Of a stretch of 64,000 bases of DNA, positions 1 to 12,649 are shown one piece after another. The position numbers were made by a program, and so were the translations under genes. The notes under the pieces were generated by a model. The model was given only the letters and a program-made list of their open reading frames with translations. It was not told the origin of the DNA and did no database searches. The stretch is from Vanilla planifolia (taxonomy: Eukaryota; Streptophyta; Magnoliopsida; Asparagales; Orchidaceae). Within the stretch, counting starts at the first letter, position 1, and the number at the start of each line of letters is the position of its first letter. The stretch is from assembly GCA_023846275.1 (NCBI GenBank), contig CM043871.1:28302569-28366568 (forward strand), read 5' to 3'.

Positions 1-2340
1 ATACCAAAAATCTGATGCAGGATGGCGCAAAAATTATTACGCTTAAACTACGCCGATTTTGTTTATTTCAAATAAAGGATTCTAAAAAATGATTTTTAAT
101 TACACAAAATACCCAAATTAAATTGAAATTTTTAAAACTTTTCAAAATATTTCCTTTTAAATTGCACGATCATTCTTAGTATTCAATCGCATCAACATAA
201 TTCAACTTAATCAAGAAAAGTTCCCAAATAATCAAAATTTTATACCAAGAATTACACTTCCACTTTAAACCTCTCAAAATTCGTAACACAAACACACATA
301 AATCAAAGAATTCCACAAGAAAATGGCATTCATATGAAAGGGATTGAAAGCAATGCAAAATACATAAAGAACATAATCAAATGTCAAGGAAATTGCAAAC
401 AAAAAAATAAAATAAACTATAAGATTTTACCCTCATGATTGAACATGGTAGAATTTTCAACAACGTCCCATGTAGATCAACATCTCAATCAAAACATCAA
501 GCAAAAACATCTAGAAAAGTAGTGATCAATCAAAAAGTATTAGTAAAAGGCTCACAACGAGACTATTTATAGCTTATCACGAAAAAAAATAAGAAACAAC
601 CCTAATATAGACCCATAGTACTATCATCCTCACATGATTGGTAGTTCAATCAACCAAATGACCAAAAACAAGACAAACTTGTCATATGCACCCTCTTAGT
701 CACCATCATCCGATTGGGCAATAAGACCTCCAATTAATAATAACTGGCCACCTAATTCTGGATGTTACTAGACACCATCAAACTAATCTTTGTCGTCATC
801 GTCAAACCCTCTGGATCAATTGTTTAATATAGTGATTGAACCTTCGACACATGCAAATCAATCATCTAAACCATGCAAACCGCTCAAATTACTCAAAAAT
901 TCACAATTAACAACTACACAACTCAACCAACAACACGAAACCATCTAAATGACTCCCTTAGACACAATGACCCTAGATAATGTATCTGATAAAAACAAAT
1001 ACAAAATAAAATTTAAACAAACTAATGAAAGCAACAAAAGAAGACGAAACAAACATAATTATTAGGCCATGCCCAACAATCTAAATGAGCAGACATCCAA
1101 AGATGGTATATGTGCCTCTAGCCTCTCTATCTATAAGTGTGGTCAACATCTTCCAATATATTGTCTACATCACTTTGGGCCTTCAAATTCACTTTAAGTG
1201 AAATAGAAAAGAGATGAAGATGGAGAATGGGACCTATATTAAAATTTACTTTGAGTGAAGAATACAATCAAAAAAAAAAAAGAATTAAGTATGAAAGAAA
1301 TGAAAGATTTTCATTAATTCTAGTAATTTTATGCAAAAGAAAGAGAAATAAGAGAAGATTAGTGTTAATTAGAAAAAAGTTAAGACAAAACATCCTTCCT
1401 TATTTGGAACATAAAAAAAAGTCATTAGTGAAGACAGCAAACATGACAGTCCTAAGGTAATTTGTAATTGGGCAACTTCTTAAATGAACATCATCTACTT
1501 TTAAAATATGTGTTCATAATCTTCAAAATAGACAATGAGATAAAAACTTTGTGAATTTCACCACCATTAAAATGTGCCGAAATAACTAAGACGACAACTT
1601 CATCACCTCCACTCCATTTGGCAAAGACCATATTGATATTTCAACAAAACTCAGATTACCAAACAGGTGTTGAAAGAACATTTGACAAAGTTTTTAATTC
1701 ATTTTTAGTTCAAGCACAAATATTGCTAAAATAAAACATGAATAGCATTTAGTTTTTATGTCCTACATTTAAACTATAGTAGATACCATTTCATCATGTA
1801 GCATGCAAAATACTACTTCATTTTGTACAATATTCTACAAGAATCTCTATACTGAATACAACTTGGAAGTTGCATTTTCAAGTCATGAAAATAGATTCTT
1901 GCAAATACGTAAGGCAAAGTTGCAAACATAAGATCCTTGAGGTCCAAGCTTTTTTGCACTAGGCAGACCTTCAACTTATGTAATATATGCTAAGTACCAA
2001 ACTACAAAATCATAATACTTTTCCATTCACCAAATCTCCCATTCTTAAGGTTTTCTTCAACATAACATATCTTAACAAGGATATTACAAAGCATGGAATT
2101 TAGAACAATTAGTGACCAACTCCACATCCATATATCCATGAAGTCATAGCAAACAAATGTCATAACTTTACAATGCATGTCATCCAGTGAATACTCTCTT
2201 AGGTAATTGCTTCTTATTCTCATCACCCCATAAAATCATGTGTCAAACAACTTCTACATTGTCTATCCTCAAATCACATTGTATTATTAGCAGTTTTTGC
2301 TTTGATATCTTCATCTGAATGCAATACATATCGGTCAAAA
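1..2340. other. AT-rich non-coding stretch
   Basis: No gene could be supported here. All open frames are short (under 80 codons), lack recognisable motifs and have the base composition of the surroundings. The stretch may be the 3' flank of a minus-strand gene whose first exon could be at 4,271-4,503, but no connecting exon was identified. Confidence 0.6.
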
Positions 2341-2439
2341 CTAAGCTAAGCACAAGGCCACTGCTAAAGAGAATAGGGACAGCAGCCATGCCACTGTAAA
2401 TGAATTGAAAGGGAACAATCTCAACATATTAAGAAAAAT

Positions 2440-4250
2440 CAACTGATATACATTACTACCTTGCTCTAAAAAACAAAGTGTAGGAATCAAAGGCCATCTT
2501 TTATGAATATAGCCACTACGTTTCATAGAGCTATACCAAAATGCCTTACTTTAGTTTCATCTCCCAAATATCTTGAATTTTGAAGGTCATGATCCAACAT
2601 ATATACATCATGAACTTTCTCCTTATTTTTATGGGATTATTAATTCTTGTACCATGTACCATTCCAACTAGAAGACTATTAAGTACCACTCCTTGCTACT
2701 AAATAACCCTAGATGATCACTCACGATCTCATCAATCTTGGAGCAACACAAAGTTGTCAAGCAATGTACAAGTATAAAACTGAGCCCTTTGTTCCACTAA
2801 TAGCATTGTACTGACATCAATTTTTTATCATGACTTCTTTAACAACAATAACCAAACCCTTTATTATGAATCAAAATCCATCTTAGGTCCTTAGCAACAA
2901 CTTTTGTTATCAAACGAATCAATAGTTATCCAATAACTAAACAACTTATGGGTGGCATCCATAAGTTAAAAAAAAAGCTCAAGGTTAAAAAAACTCAACT
3001 GACATAAATTAATACCTTGTTCTAGAAAACCAAGTGTAAAAATAAAAGACCCTTCTCTGTGAATATAGAGAACATTTTTCTAGAGTAATACAAATATGTC
3101 CACCTGTTTCACAATTTTTATCCCTTAAATATCTTAAATTTTCTAGAGTAATACAAACTTTCCATTTTTGTAAGATTACCAATTCTTGTTCCTTTCTATC
3201 TCGAAAACTACAAAGATCATTAAGAGCCACTGCTTGTGCATGAATCAACTAAACCACCACTACCTATCCCATCAATCTCGAACCAATGCAAGGTTAACTA
3301 GACTGTACAAGAATCATGCTAAGACTTTCTTCCCCTAGTAGTATTATACGAACACCAATTTTAGATGCTAACTTCCATAACAATAACAACAAAAACCTTT
3401 CTTATGTAAATAAAAATCTATCTTAGGTTCTTAGAAATAACTCGATTGACATAGTTTGTTACCTTGCTCTAGGAAACAAAGTGTAAAAATAAAAGTTCTC
3501 TGTGGATATAGAGACTATTTTTTCTAGAATAATACAAACATACCCACTTGTTTCACAATTTTTATCCCTTAAATATCTTAACTTTTCAATATAGTAATTC
3601 CATACATATACATCACAAACTTTCTCTCCATTTTTGTAAGATTACCAATTCTTGTTCCTTTCTATCTAGAAAACTACAAAGATCATTAAGAGCCACTCTT
3701 TGTGTATGAATCAACTAAACCATCACTACCTATCCCATTAATCTCGGACCAATGCAAGGTCAGCTAGACTGTACAAGAATCACACTGAGACTTTCTTCCA
3801 CTAGTAGCATTATACGAACACCAACTTTCCATGCTGAATTCCATAACAATAACAACAAAAACCTTGCTTATGTGAATAAAAATCAGTCTAAGGTCCTTAG
3901 AAATAACTCTCGTAATCAAATGAATCAAAGCTACCCAATTCTCCTATCATTTGGCCATCCATTTGTACGATAAAATTAAATGAGACACGGTATTGTGCCA
4001 TACTAGTAGGAATAAGGTTTTGTTCTTCCACTGGATGCATTGTCCTAACACCAATTTTCGATACTGACTTCCATAACAACAATGATAAAACCCTTCCTTA
4101 TGTGAATCAAAATCCATGTCAGGTCCTTAGAAGTAACTCTCGATACCAAATAAATCAGAATTACCCAATTCACCTATCATTTCTCCATCCTTTTGTATAA
4201 CAAAATTAAATGAGACACGGTTGTGTGCCATACTCGTAGTAACTAAGATA
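2440..4250. repeat. Diverged tandem array, about four units of 0.45-0.55 kb
   Basis: The same landmarks recur in order. An 'ACCTTGYTCTARRAAACAAAG'-like block occurs near 2,458, 3,013 and 3,461. A 'TAYGAACACCAAYTTT'-like block occurs near 2,806, 3,351, 3,811 and 4,044. An 'AAATTAAATGAGACACGGT' block occurs near 3,974 and 4,205. The segments between these blocks also align, for example 3,150-3,360 with 3,630-3,830. Copies differ by many substitutions and small indels, so the array is old. The last unit (about 3,990-4,250) is partial. It lies directly downstream of the donor of the putative exon at 4,271-4,503, so it could be intronic. No conserved reading frame runs through the copies. Confidence 0.75.
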
Positions 4251-4270
4251 AGACGAGAAAGGGAACTCAC

Positions 4271-4503
4271 GGAGAGGAGTTTATTGCCTTGGTATGAAGC
4301 AGGTTTGTGAAGCCCGACCGGCGCCTACGGGAACTCGCGGTGGAGCTCGACCGGAACGTATTTGAGACCTTGGCGACGTGACTTGAATCAGGAGAAGGAA
4401 GGTAGTTAAGAAAAAATCTCAAGATCCGCTTTGAGTAAGAGTACAAGATGAAATTCGTGTTTGCTGCCTCTCCTTTAGGGTTCTCCGGCGTTGAGGAGTC
4501 CAT
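4271..4503 (-). CDS. Putative first exon of an unidentified gene, or an orphan exon
   Basis: A GC-richer island in AT-rich DNA carries an ATG at 4,503. It opens a frame of 77 codons plus two bases starting MDSSTPENPKGEAANTNF, rich in Ser and Arg (an RRRRSG run near residue 60), and ends exactly at a good splice donor (CC|GTGAGT, intron from 4,270). The upstream sequence (4,504-4,560) resembles a GC-rich 5' leader. I do not recognise the protein. A possible terminal exon is at 2,341-2,393 (-): a pyrimidine-rich tract and CAG acceptor followed by a hydrophobic tail, AWLLSLFSLAVALCLA, and a stop. That tail would need at least one more exon to be in frame. The gene could equally be truncated. The function is unknown. 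Confidence 0.35.
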
Positions 4504-4560
4504 CGCCGAGTGCGGAGGCGGCCAGCAGTGGGAGGCTGAAGCGCAGGAGAATAATTCCTA

Positions 4561-5549
4561 TAATTTCAGAAGAAATATTATGTGAATAAAAGAAAAGTCT
4601 CGAAGAAAAAATGGTTTGAGAAATACTAAAAAATCACATATTAAAAGGTTGATAAATACGTCTTAGTTTAACATATACTATAATTATTTTAAAATGTACA
4701 TATTAATTGAATATGAGATGTGTAATCACTTATAAAATAGGTGTCATTTATCAATTTATATTTCTTAAATATAAATTTAAAAAGCGGCAAATGAATTAAA
4801 GCATTTGTGATATTAACCTTGTTTTCTAAGTAAAAGATACAATATTTAAATTTGAACTAAATTCTTTGACTTCTTTAGAAAGAAAAAAAAAAAGAGGATT
4901 AAATTAGATATTTAGATTTTGTTAGAGAAGTTGTACTGATTAATAAGTCGAGTAAATTTTAATATATATATATATATATCTAATCATTCAAAATCTAAAG
5001 TTTATAAATAGAAATTACATTAGATTATATATTAAAATTTTATTTTTATACCAAATTTATAATGTGAGATAAAATCAAATATTGCTTACACTAATAATTT
5101 TTTTTCTTAAGTGAAAAACTAATTCACGTTATCAATCACTCTCTTCTTTTATCGCTGATGATTAAGTTATAAGAATCATGTGTCAATCACTTAAGATTAA
5201 ATGTCATGCACATAAACTAATTATTTTGTCTTCTTTTCTTTTTTTATCTTTATCTATGAGCATTCACCATCACTATACACTCCATAAGGTTGGTAAAAAG
5301 TCAGACTCATTTGCTAATAATTTGTTATGAGGATTGACTTTGTCATTTTATGTCCAGAACAATCTCCACAATTTTCTTCTTTAACAAGAAAACTCGAGAA
5401 CAAGTTTTTTCTTAAAAGAAGGAAATTTATGACCAAAAAAGTTATTTTTTGCTTTTTTTATTAAAATGATTGATAAAAATATATTTTTAAATTTATTTGA
5501 ATTTGACAAAATACCCAAATAAATTTTCCTTTTTATAATGATTAAATAA
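4561..5549. other. AT-rich spacer
   Basis: No gene is seen. The stretch contains a short (TA)n run near 4,960-4,979 and is otherwise low-complexity AT-rich sequence. Confidence 0.6.
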
Positions 5550-6350
5550 AAAAGTAAACAATATCAATAAAGCATTCATAATGTGAATATGGCAATTTGA
5601 ATATAATAAGTAAAATAGTTGATTTTGTGACATATCTTTAATATTTGTTATTAAGCAAAATATTTTAAATGTTAAAAATAATTATATGTTTTGATAGAGC
5701 ACATCAAGATAAGACAAATCAAATTATGTTTATTAGTAATTTTTAAAATTATATGAATTTATTAAAAGTTTTGAAAAAAAAATATAAGAAACATATCTAT
5801 GAATGTCATTATTTGAGAGGATATTTGAGAATAAGAGGTTTTAAAAAAATTAAAGTAAATGAAAAATAAGAGAAAGAAAGCATGTGATTAAAAGGGTCAT
5901 AACTAAAAATAAAAAGAAGAAATAAGATAATGCAAACAAAATATTTTATTTTTAAATATGACTCTAATTTTATTTATGAATTTTACAGAATTTTAGTTTT
6001 TGTTGAATTAATTAGTTTGAATTTATGATGGTAGAACCACCATTTTTTTGGATGATGAATTTATTCAGACCCTTTAGAAGTGCTAAAATTTTGTTTTTAT
6101 TAATAATTAGATCTTGCGTTGATTATAAAAGAGAAAAATATATGAAAAATAATTTCTTATTTTTGTTTTTGCAACGAACAAATCCATCAAATAATCCAAT
6201 TATCCATAGAATCAATTGAGACGAATCGAAGTTTAAGATTATGAATTAGATAGTTTGATCGATAGATTGAATTTTCTATTTAGAACATTTTAAAGAAAAA
6301 TTAGTAAGGTGATTTAAAAATAAATAAATGAAAATAAATGTAAATAAACT
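5550..6350. repeat. Direct repeat copy 1 of an ~800-bp duplication
   Basis: This aligns along its length with 6,770-7,570 at an offset of about 1,219 bp in the same orientation. Shared landmarks include GTAAAATAGTTGATTTT, GAGAATAAGAGGTTTTA, GATAATGCAAACAAAATATT and TATAAAAGAGAAAAATATATG. No reading frame is preserved between copies. The two copies flank a 420-bp spacer. They could be LTRs of a tiny non-autonomous element or a simple segmental duplication. I did not find LTR termini or a primer-binding site. Confidence 0.8.
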
Positions 6351-6769
6351 ATAGAACAATCATTGGAAAATAAAGATAAATAAGAAAAAAATTATGAAAA
6401 ATATGAAATTGATGAAAATTATGTGATTGTGTTGTATATGAAAAAAAATAGTCAATAAATAAGATAGTAACAAATGATTCATATAAATAAATTTAACAAT
6501 TGCAATTTAAATATGGTCATTTTTATGTTAATTATGAGACATGATATTATGATAAAGATTATATGTTATTATCACATATCATACATTCAAAAATGAACTA
6601 TTTTGTTATGTTACTAACAATTTAATACAAACATTATAATATTATTCTTGTATGTTGCATAAACAAAAAGTATTAAAACATGATAATAAGACATAATATT
6701 TAATACAACAAAAGAATGAAAAGAATATCCAAAAAAAAATTACTTTCAATAATAAAAATGTGGTTAATA

Positions 6770-7570
6770 AAAAATCAAACAATTTTAGTAAAACATTCAT
6801 ATTGTGAATATGACAATTCGAATATAGTAAGTAAAATAGTTGATTTTACGACACATCTTTAACATTTGCTATTATGTAAAATATTTTTTATTAAAAATAA
6901 TTGTATATTTAGATGGAACACATTAAGATAAAGATAAAACAACTGTAATTATGTTTATTGGTAATTTTAAAAAATTATATTAATTTATTACAAATTTTTT
7001 AAAGAAAATATAAGAAATAAATCTATGTATGTGATTATTTGAGAACATATTTGAGAATAAGAGGTTTTACAAAAATGAGGATGAAGGAAGAATAAGAGAA
7101 AAAAGCATGTGATTAAAAAGGTAATAACTAAAAATAAAAAGAAGAAATAAGATAATGCAAACAAAATATTTTATTTTTAAATATGAATCTAATTTTATCT
7201 ATAAATTTTATAGAATTTTAGATTTTTTTTAATTAATTAGTTTTTATTTATGATGGTTATAACTATGATTTTTTTATGATGAATTTATTCTGACTTTTTA
7301 GAAATACTAAAATCTGTTTTTAAGGATAATTAGATTTTGTGTTGGTTATAAAAGAGAAAAATATATGAAAGATAAGTTTATATTTTTATTTTTTGCACTT
7401 GACAGATTCATCAAATGTCCAATTATCTGTCAAATTAATTATGACGAATCAAGGTTTAAGATTATGAATTAGACAGTTTCATTAATGGAATGAATGTTTT
7501 ATTTAGGGCATTTAAAAAAATATTTAAGTGGTATTAAAAATAAATAAATGTAAATAAATATAAATATAAA
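6770..7570. repeat. Direct repeat copy 2 of the ~800-bp duplication
   Basis: This is the second copy of the unit described at 5,550-6,350, in the same orientation, with many substitutions and short indels. It carries no gene. Confidence 0.8.
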
Positions 7571-8930
7571 ATTCACTTAGTTGGTTTTAGTAAACCACTT
7601 CTAATAACTTGAGTATCACATGGAATGATTCAATAATAATTGTTTCATAGGATCTAGAAAAAACACTCTTCTACTTTTTTAGTGTTTCTTTTAAAAAAAA
7701 ATTCCTTAGATTTGATACAAAGATTGCTCAATTGACTAATGATTTAACTTTAGTATGAAAATGTCTTCATATGTCAAGGTTATTGCATGTTTCTCACTTT
7801 AAGAATTTTGAGATATCCATAAATTCTTTAAAATTCAATTAATAAGAATCATTCTCTATTCATGATTATCATTCTTGTACATAAAAGTTTTGATTTTAAT
7901 ACACACACGCGATATTAATTTAGTGTGAATCCATGTATAGAATTTATTATATAAATGATTTATGGCTAAGGTAATAATCATTTAATGAATTCACATGTTA
8001 GCAACTATTTATGTTAAAAACATATTAATTTAAACATGTGGATGTCTTAATAATGCATTGCAAATTTAAAATAAGTCATAAACTCTCTTTAATTAAAATT
8101 TTTTTACTATTTGCTCCTTAAAAGTTCTTTGCATTTTTTCACATTAGAATAATCATTTTATTCTCTTAGTTTGCACCTCAAATACCCTAACATAAGAATC
8201 TGATTGAACCTAGTCACATCAACTTGTTTTCTATTGAAACCAATTCGAAGTGGGCATATAGGAGACAAGTGTGACATAATGGCATCACACCACGTAAGGA
8301 TCATAATGAAAACAAAGGAGTTAAGTATTTTGATTATTCATCAAAATTTAGGCAAAAAATTCCATTACAATTTGAAGACATATTTTTATTACATAAATAA
8401 GAGAATTCATGAAACAATTTAACATGGTTGGAGCCTCATCAAGTAAGAATAATACCTCGAAATTTCAGACAAACTGAGAAACAAATTGGTGGGTTAGAAA
8501 TTTCTCAAATCTATCTCAAATAAGGTTGTTCTAATTCTAATAAATTTATCTAAAGTTGAAATTTATGACAAAATGAGACAAACTTTAGAGATGACTTGTA
8601 TCACAAACAATAACATAACATAATAGAATAGAAAACTTATATAAATGCAAATAGATGTTAAAAGAAGCAAAACACATAATGAAACAATCAAGACTTTAGA
8701 ACTACGAGGGCATGTTTTGATGTTTATAAATAAAATTATAAACTTTGAAATGATGAACTGTTTTTGAGGGTTAAAATGTGTTCGAATCCAATCAAAACTC
8801 TAAGATTAAATATATTAGAGTTAGAAAAGTTTTGATATTAAAGACTAAGCAATGAATGATCTCTTGAATAAAATAAAAGTCAATTGATTTAAGACAATAT
8901 TTCCCTCCCATCTAAAATGCATTATTTTTA
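7571..8930. other. AT-rich non-coding stretch
   Basis: No gene, RNA or repeat structure could be supported. Confidence 0.55.
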
Positions 8931-9770
8931 ACAAAATCGTGTGCATATAATGAAATATAAACATAACGTTTCATTTATAAAAAAAATTATTTATTTCCCT
9001 CCCAAAATAGTACGTTTGCCCACGGCTTTTGAAAAGCGGTTTTCCTTCACGAAAACCGTCAAACGGATAAAAAAACCCGGTTTTGTAGCCCCAAATCATA
9101 AAATAGGACTTCAATTGAAATAAATAATTAACAATAATTAAAATCCAACCCTAATCACGAACTAAACACCATCACCGAAGCTTCAATCGACACCACAACG
9201 GCAGGAGATATGGAATCTAATCATTCCCAAGTCGGTTTAACCATTTAGCCAATCCCTTAATTAAATAATCCCCCAGGACACAAGCCCATTAATTCCACCG
9301 CCTCCGAACCTCGCTTCCGTGACATCCTACGAGGGATTAATCACTTAAGCAGCCGGAAATTAATAATTAATGATAATTAGCCTCGGGGTAATACGAACAG
9401 ATGGGGAAACCACGTGAAAAAGTGGGGAATTGGGCATAATTAAGATACTAATTAGGGTAGCTTTCCGTCTTTTGTTTGATTCGTTGGAGGTATGGAAGCT
9501 GTGATCCTCGGAAATATAAGTGTCGGAGCTGAGCTACGACAAAACGGCTGTTAAGGACTTTTTAACACTGCTAATGGGATTAATGAATAATTAGCGCACT
9601 AATCATGGCAATTGCAGCCATGCCGTACGGCTAAATACCGTTAACTCGGATTTGAAATCCGGAGGCCAAACCGGATGGAGTCATATAGAGAGGAGTGTAG
9701 GTCTAAGGTGTTTGCATTTCTATGCATTTGCTTAATGCTTTTTAAAGCTGCCTAAATAGAGTTCTTTTCA
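8931..9770. other. GC-richer island without a recognisable gene
   Basis: The composition shifts abruptly from about 75-80% AT to a much more balanced, CpG-containing sequence, then back again. It includes a perfect 8-bp hairpin (CGGTTTTC/GAAAACCG at 9,037-9,058), a CACGTG box near 9,412 and a GCCGTACGGC palindrome near 9,622. No long frame is present. Such an island can be a promoter or leader of a lost gene, a non-coding RNA locus, or a recent insertion. Confidence 0.4.
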
Positions 9771-11328
9771 TAGGCTATGGGTTTTTCCACACTCTTGTGT
9801 GTTGTACTATAAGCTAATAATACATTAGGTTGTCAATATAAACAAATTGATTGAATTAAACAAAAATAAAAATATATATTGGATTTATTATCATTTTTTC
9901 ACTACATCATCCTCCTCTTATGTTAGCATCCATTATGATTATCTCCTTCTCTTTTTACATCATATATCAAAATTTAAAAATAAATATATTATTAAAAATA
10001 TTATTCTTCCAAACAAATATCACAAAATGATTAATAAAATATTTTAAGATAAATAAATAATTTAGAATTTTTCTTTTATATGCTTAAATTCTTCAATTTA
10101 ATCAAACATAGATATAACTATTTTTTTTTAATTAAAAAAAAGAGCAAGTTTCCATCACTAATAAGCCATTGAAAGCACTTTATATATATACAAATCCTGG
10201 TAGTTAATATCTCTTTCTTGAAAAATTATAGTAAAAGTTAAAAATGTATTGTTTCAGATGAATGCAGCAGGCAGGTGAACGTTAAACAGACACCAATTTC
10301 AACTGCAGCCGCATTAAAGGCTCGAAGCCAACCCAAGGAAGCAATCTGCAATACCTCCGGAATTAATAAACGACTTTATGGTATTTTTGTTACATTTTAA
10401 TATTTCTTATTATTTTTTTGTGGTTATTCATAAATCTCAAAATTAATGTTTTATTTTCCAAGTTAATTAACCAAATTAATATGGTACTAAATTATAAAAA
10501 AAAAAAAAAAAAGCCAAAAGTTGACGTATGCATGGTACAACGAGTGGATCCACGTGCGCGGAACTCTAGGAAAAGAATGAAGCACGTGATCGAACTTCAG
10601 CAAATAATGAAAAACTATTGTTGAATATTGTTAGGATTATTATTTTTGGAAGATGACTCGAGTGCAATGAGTTTTGTCTTCTCTTTAATGAAATAATTCT
10701 AAGTTAAACACATGGGAAAAATGTGAGTTTTGAAAAAGTAAAGCTAACCACAAGGTGGTTTGACATGAGTTTAACATAGTAATACTCTACTTAATCAATC
10801 AAATTGATAAATTTAGCATAAAAAATATAACCAAAATCTAATAAAAAAATATTTAAAATGCCTCACTTAATAGCTTAAATTGATTACATAAATTTGAAAT
10901 ATATACTAGTTGTATGAGAGTAATTTAGAATTAGAAAAGATAAATGACTGTAAAAATTTTACATTCACTTAATTACTTGAATCGATTACACGAGTTTGAG
11001 ACGTATACGAGTTCTTAAAAAATAGGTTTGAGATATAAGTATGCATGAATGCGTATGGATATAAGTTATGACAAAAAACATTAATGACATGCATTAATTT
11101 CGCTCAACCATCTCATTGAAATTATTAGGTTTGTTGTGCAATGACTAATCTGTCCTTCAACCTTCATTTTATATAAAAATAAAATAAAATATATATATAT
11201 ATATATAATTATTTTTCATAACTATAATGTACCTCCTTTTTGATAATTGATATTTAAAATGATAGCTTCTTTCTCATTAGAACGATTTGTCATTTTTTCT
11301 TTATTTTTTTCCTAAATTGTAAAAGAAA
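9771..11328. other. Spacer with one short GC-richer exon-like fragment
   Basis: The stretch is mostly AT-rich. At about 10,257-10,396 a GC-richer piece follows a TTGTTTCAG acceptor-like sequence and is open on the plus strand for about 47 codons (it includes QTPISTAAALKARSQPKEA). I do not recognise it and no partner exons were found. A run of about 20 A lies near 10,495, and a (TA)n run lies near 11,190. Confidence 0.35.
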
Positions 11329-11595
11329 TTAAAATTTTGGCTTAGCTCTTGCTGATGTCTGGAAGCTTTCAACTACATCAGCCATGGTCGGTCGCTGGAA
11401 CTCATCATAAATAGCAGAAAAACGTGTAAATTATGAGAACAGGATACATAAATGATAGAAGTAAAAATAATAATAATAATAATAAATAATTCTGATATGC
11501 ATATATAAATAATTAAGATATTTGTATAAACATACGTGTTGCATGCTGAGTTTATCAGTTAACTTATGGTCCAGCATTGGGCTGCAGCTTTGTGA
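11329..11595 (-). pseudogene. Receptor-like protein kinase 3' fragment
   Basis: Two exon-like pieces read on the minus strand. The first (about 11,595-11,536) includes SPMLDHKLTDKLSMQHV and ends at a GTATGT donor. The second (11,427-11,329) encodes TRFSAIYDEFQRPTMADVV and a tail ending ARAKPKF before a TAA stop. The order resembles the end of plant receptor-kinase domains: a 'DPKL..' segment, an exon junction, then the subdomain XI motif RPTM..VV and a short tail. The expected 'I.LLCVQ' segment before RPTM is degenerate, and the rest of the kinase and the ectodomain are missing. A decayed or captured fragment is most likely. The exact receptor-kinase class cannot be assigned. Confidence 0.6.
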
Positions 11596-12649
11596 GCCAG
11601 GAAGAATGTTATGAAATGAATAAGAGTGGAGTTTGAAAGGGACGAGTCATGAAGCAAATCAAGGAATGAAGACGGGAATAATTGTCACTATCGTCCTGTG
11701 GGATTGCCTTTAGGGCAACAGCCCCAGTACGTAGCAAAAAGGATGCATTCCCTCGATGGCTGTACTGTGCAAAGAAAGACGTAATAAAAACCATTCTTAT
11801 TTGCTGTGGGGGATCACCACCTTGAGGCCTTTTTAAACTCTAACCTACACTCACATGGCACAAACCAACAAAAGGCATTCATGATTGGAATGTGTGGTGT
11901 GTGAATTGGTCGGTTTAAACCCAAATATCTAAGTGAATCAAATAGTCACCTTTTGTTGGAATGGTTATTTTAAATATAATTAAATGAATGATTTTTCATC
12001 TTAATTGTAAATATCAAATAAGAAGAAGGTAAGAAACATATAGGAACAAAGTAATTTATATGATTCATTGAAGTATTTAAATTATGTCCATACATAAGGA
12101 TAAAAGAAATACATTATGGCAAAAAATGAGGATACATAGTAGAAACATAGTTAGAATAGAATAAATATTTTTGCAATTCTAATAATGAGGAGTATTTATT
12201 GTGTTATGCAAACTAAATTTTTTAGAGTATCACTCAAATTTTGAAATTCCAAAATAGTCTAAAAATATATATATATTATTTCCAAAGAAGATAAAATAAT
12301 CATTAAACTCTTTGGTTTTTGTTTAAACTCGTGTGTTCCTTAAGTCATATCAAGATGAAAGGATTTTAACAAGGATGTTCTCGATGATATGATATTAAGA
12401 GCAATGCATCTTGTTTTAGAATGACATACAATATCGATGTGAGAGTGGTCATCGAATTGTACGATGCTAGTTTATAGTGCAACACTTAAGTTCATACATA
12501 TAATGTATCAAAATGAAGGAATGATGTTAGCAATATGAATCAACTAAAGAGACGTGCTGAAAAAATAAGAAATGTAACACTGAAATTAGATGAATGCTCC
12601 AATTGGCTTCACAAGATTAATCACTTTTCATTTGTTTTGTTCACTTGGT
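11596..12649. other. Spacer downstream of the kinase fragment's 5' side
   Basis: No gene could be supported. A minus-strand frame at 11,609-11,794 (it includes GNASFLLRTGAVALKAIPQ) is somewhat GC-richer. It could be further eroded gene sequence but matches nothing I recognise. Confidence 0.4.

Noticed and set aside
2341..2393. Terminal exon encoding a hydrophobic tail
   Set aside because: Acceptor and stop look good, but it does not join in frame to the exon at 4,271-4,503 and no linking exon was found.
10257..10396. Exon-like 47-codon fragment after an acceptor-like TTGTTTCAG
   Set aside because: No partner exons, no recognised family and no transcript evidence. Mentioned only within the spacer entry.
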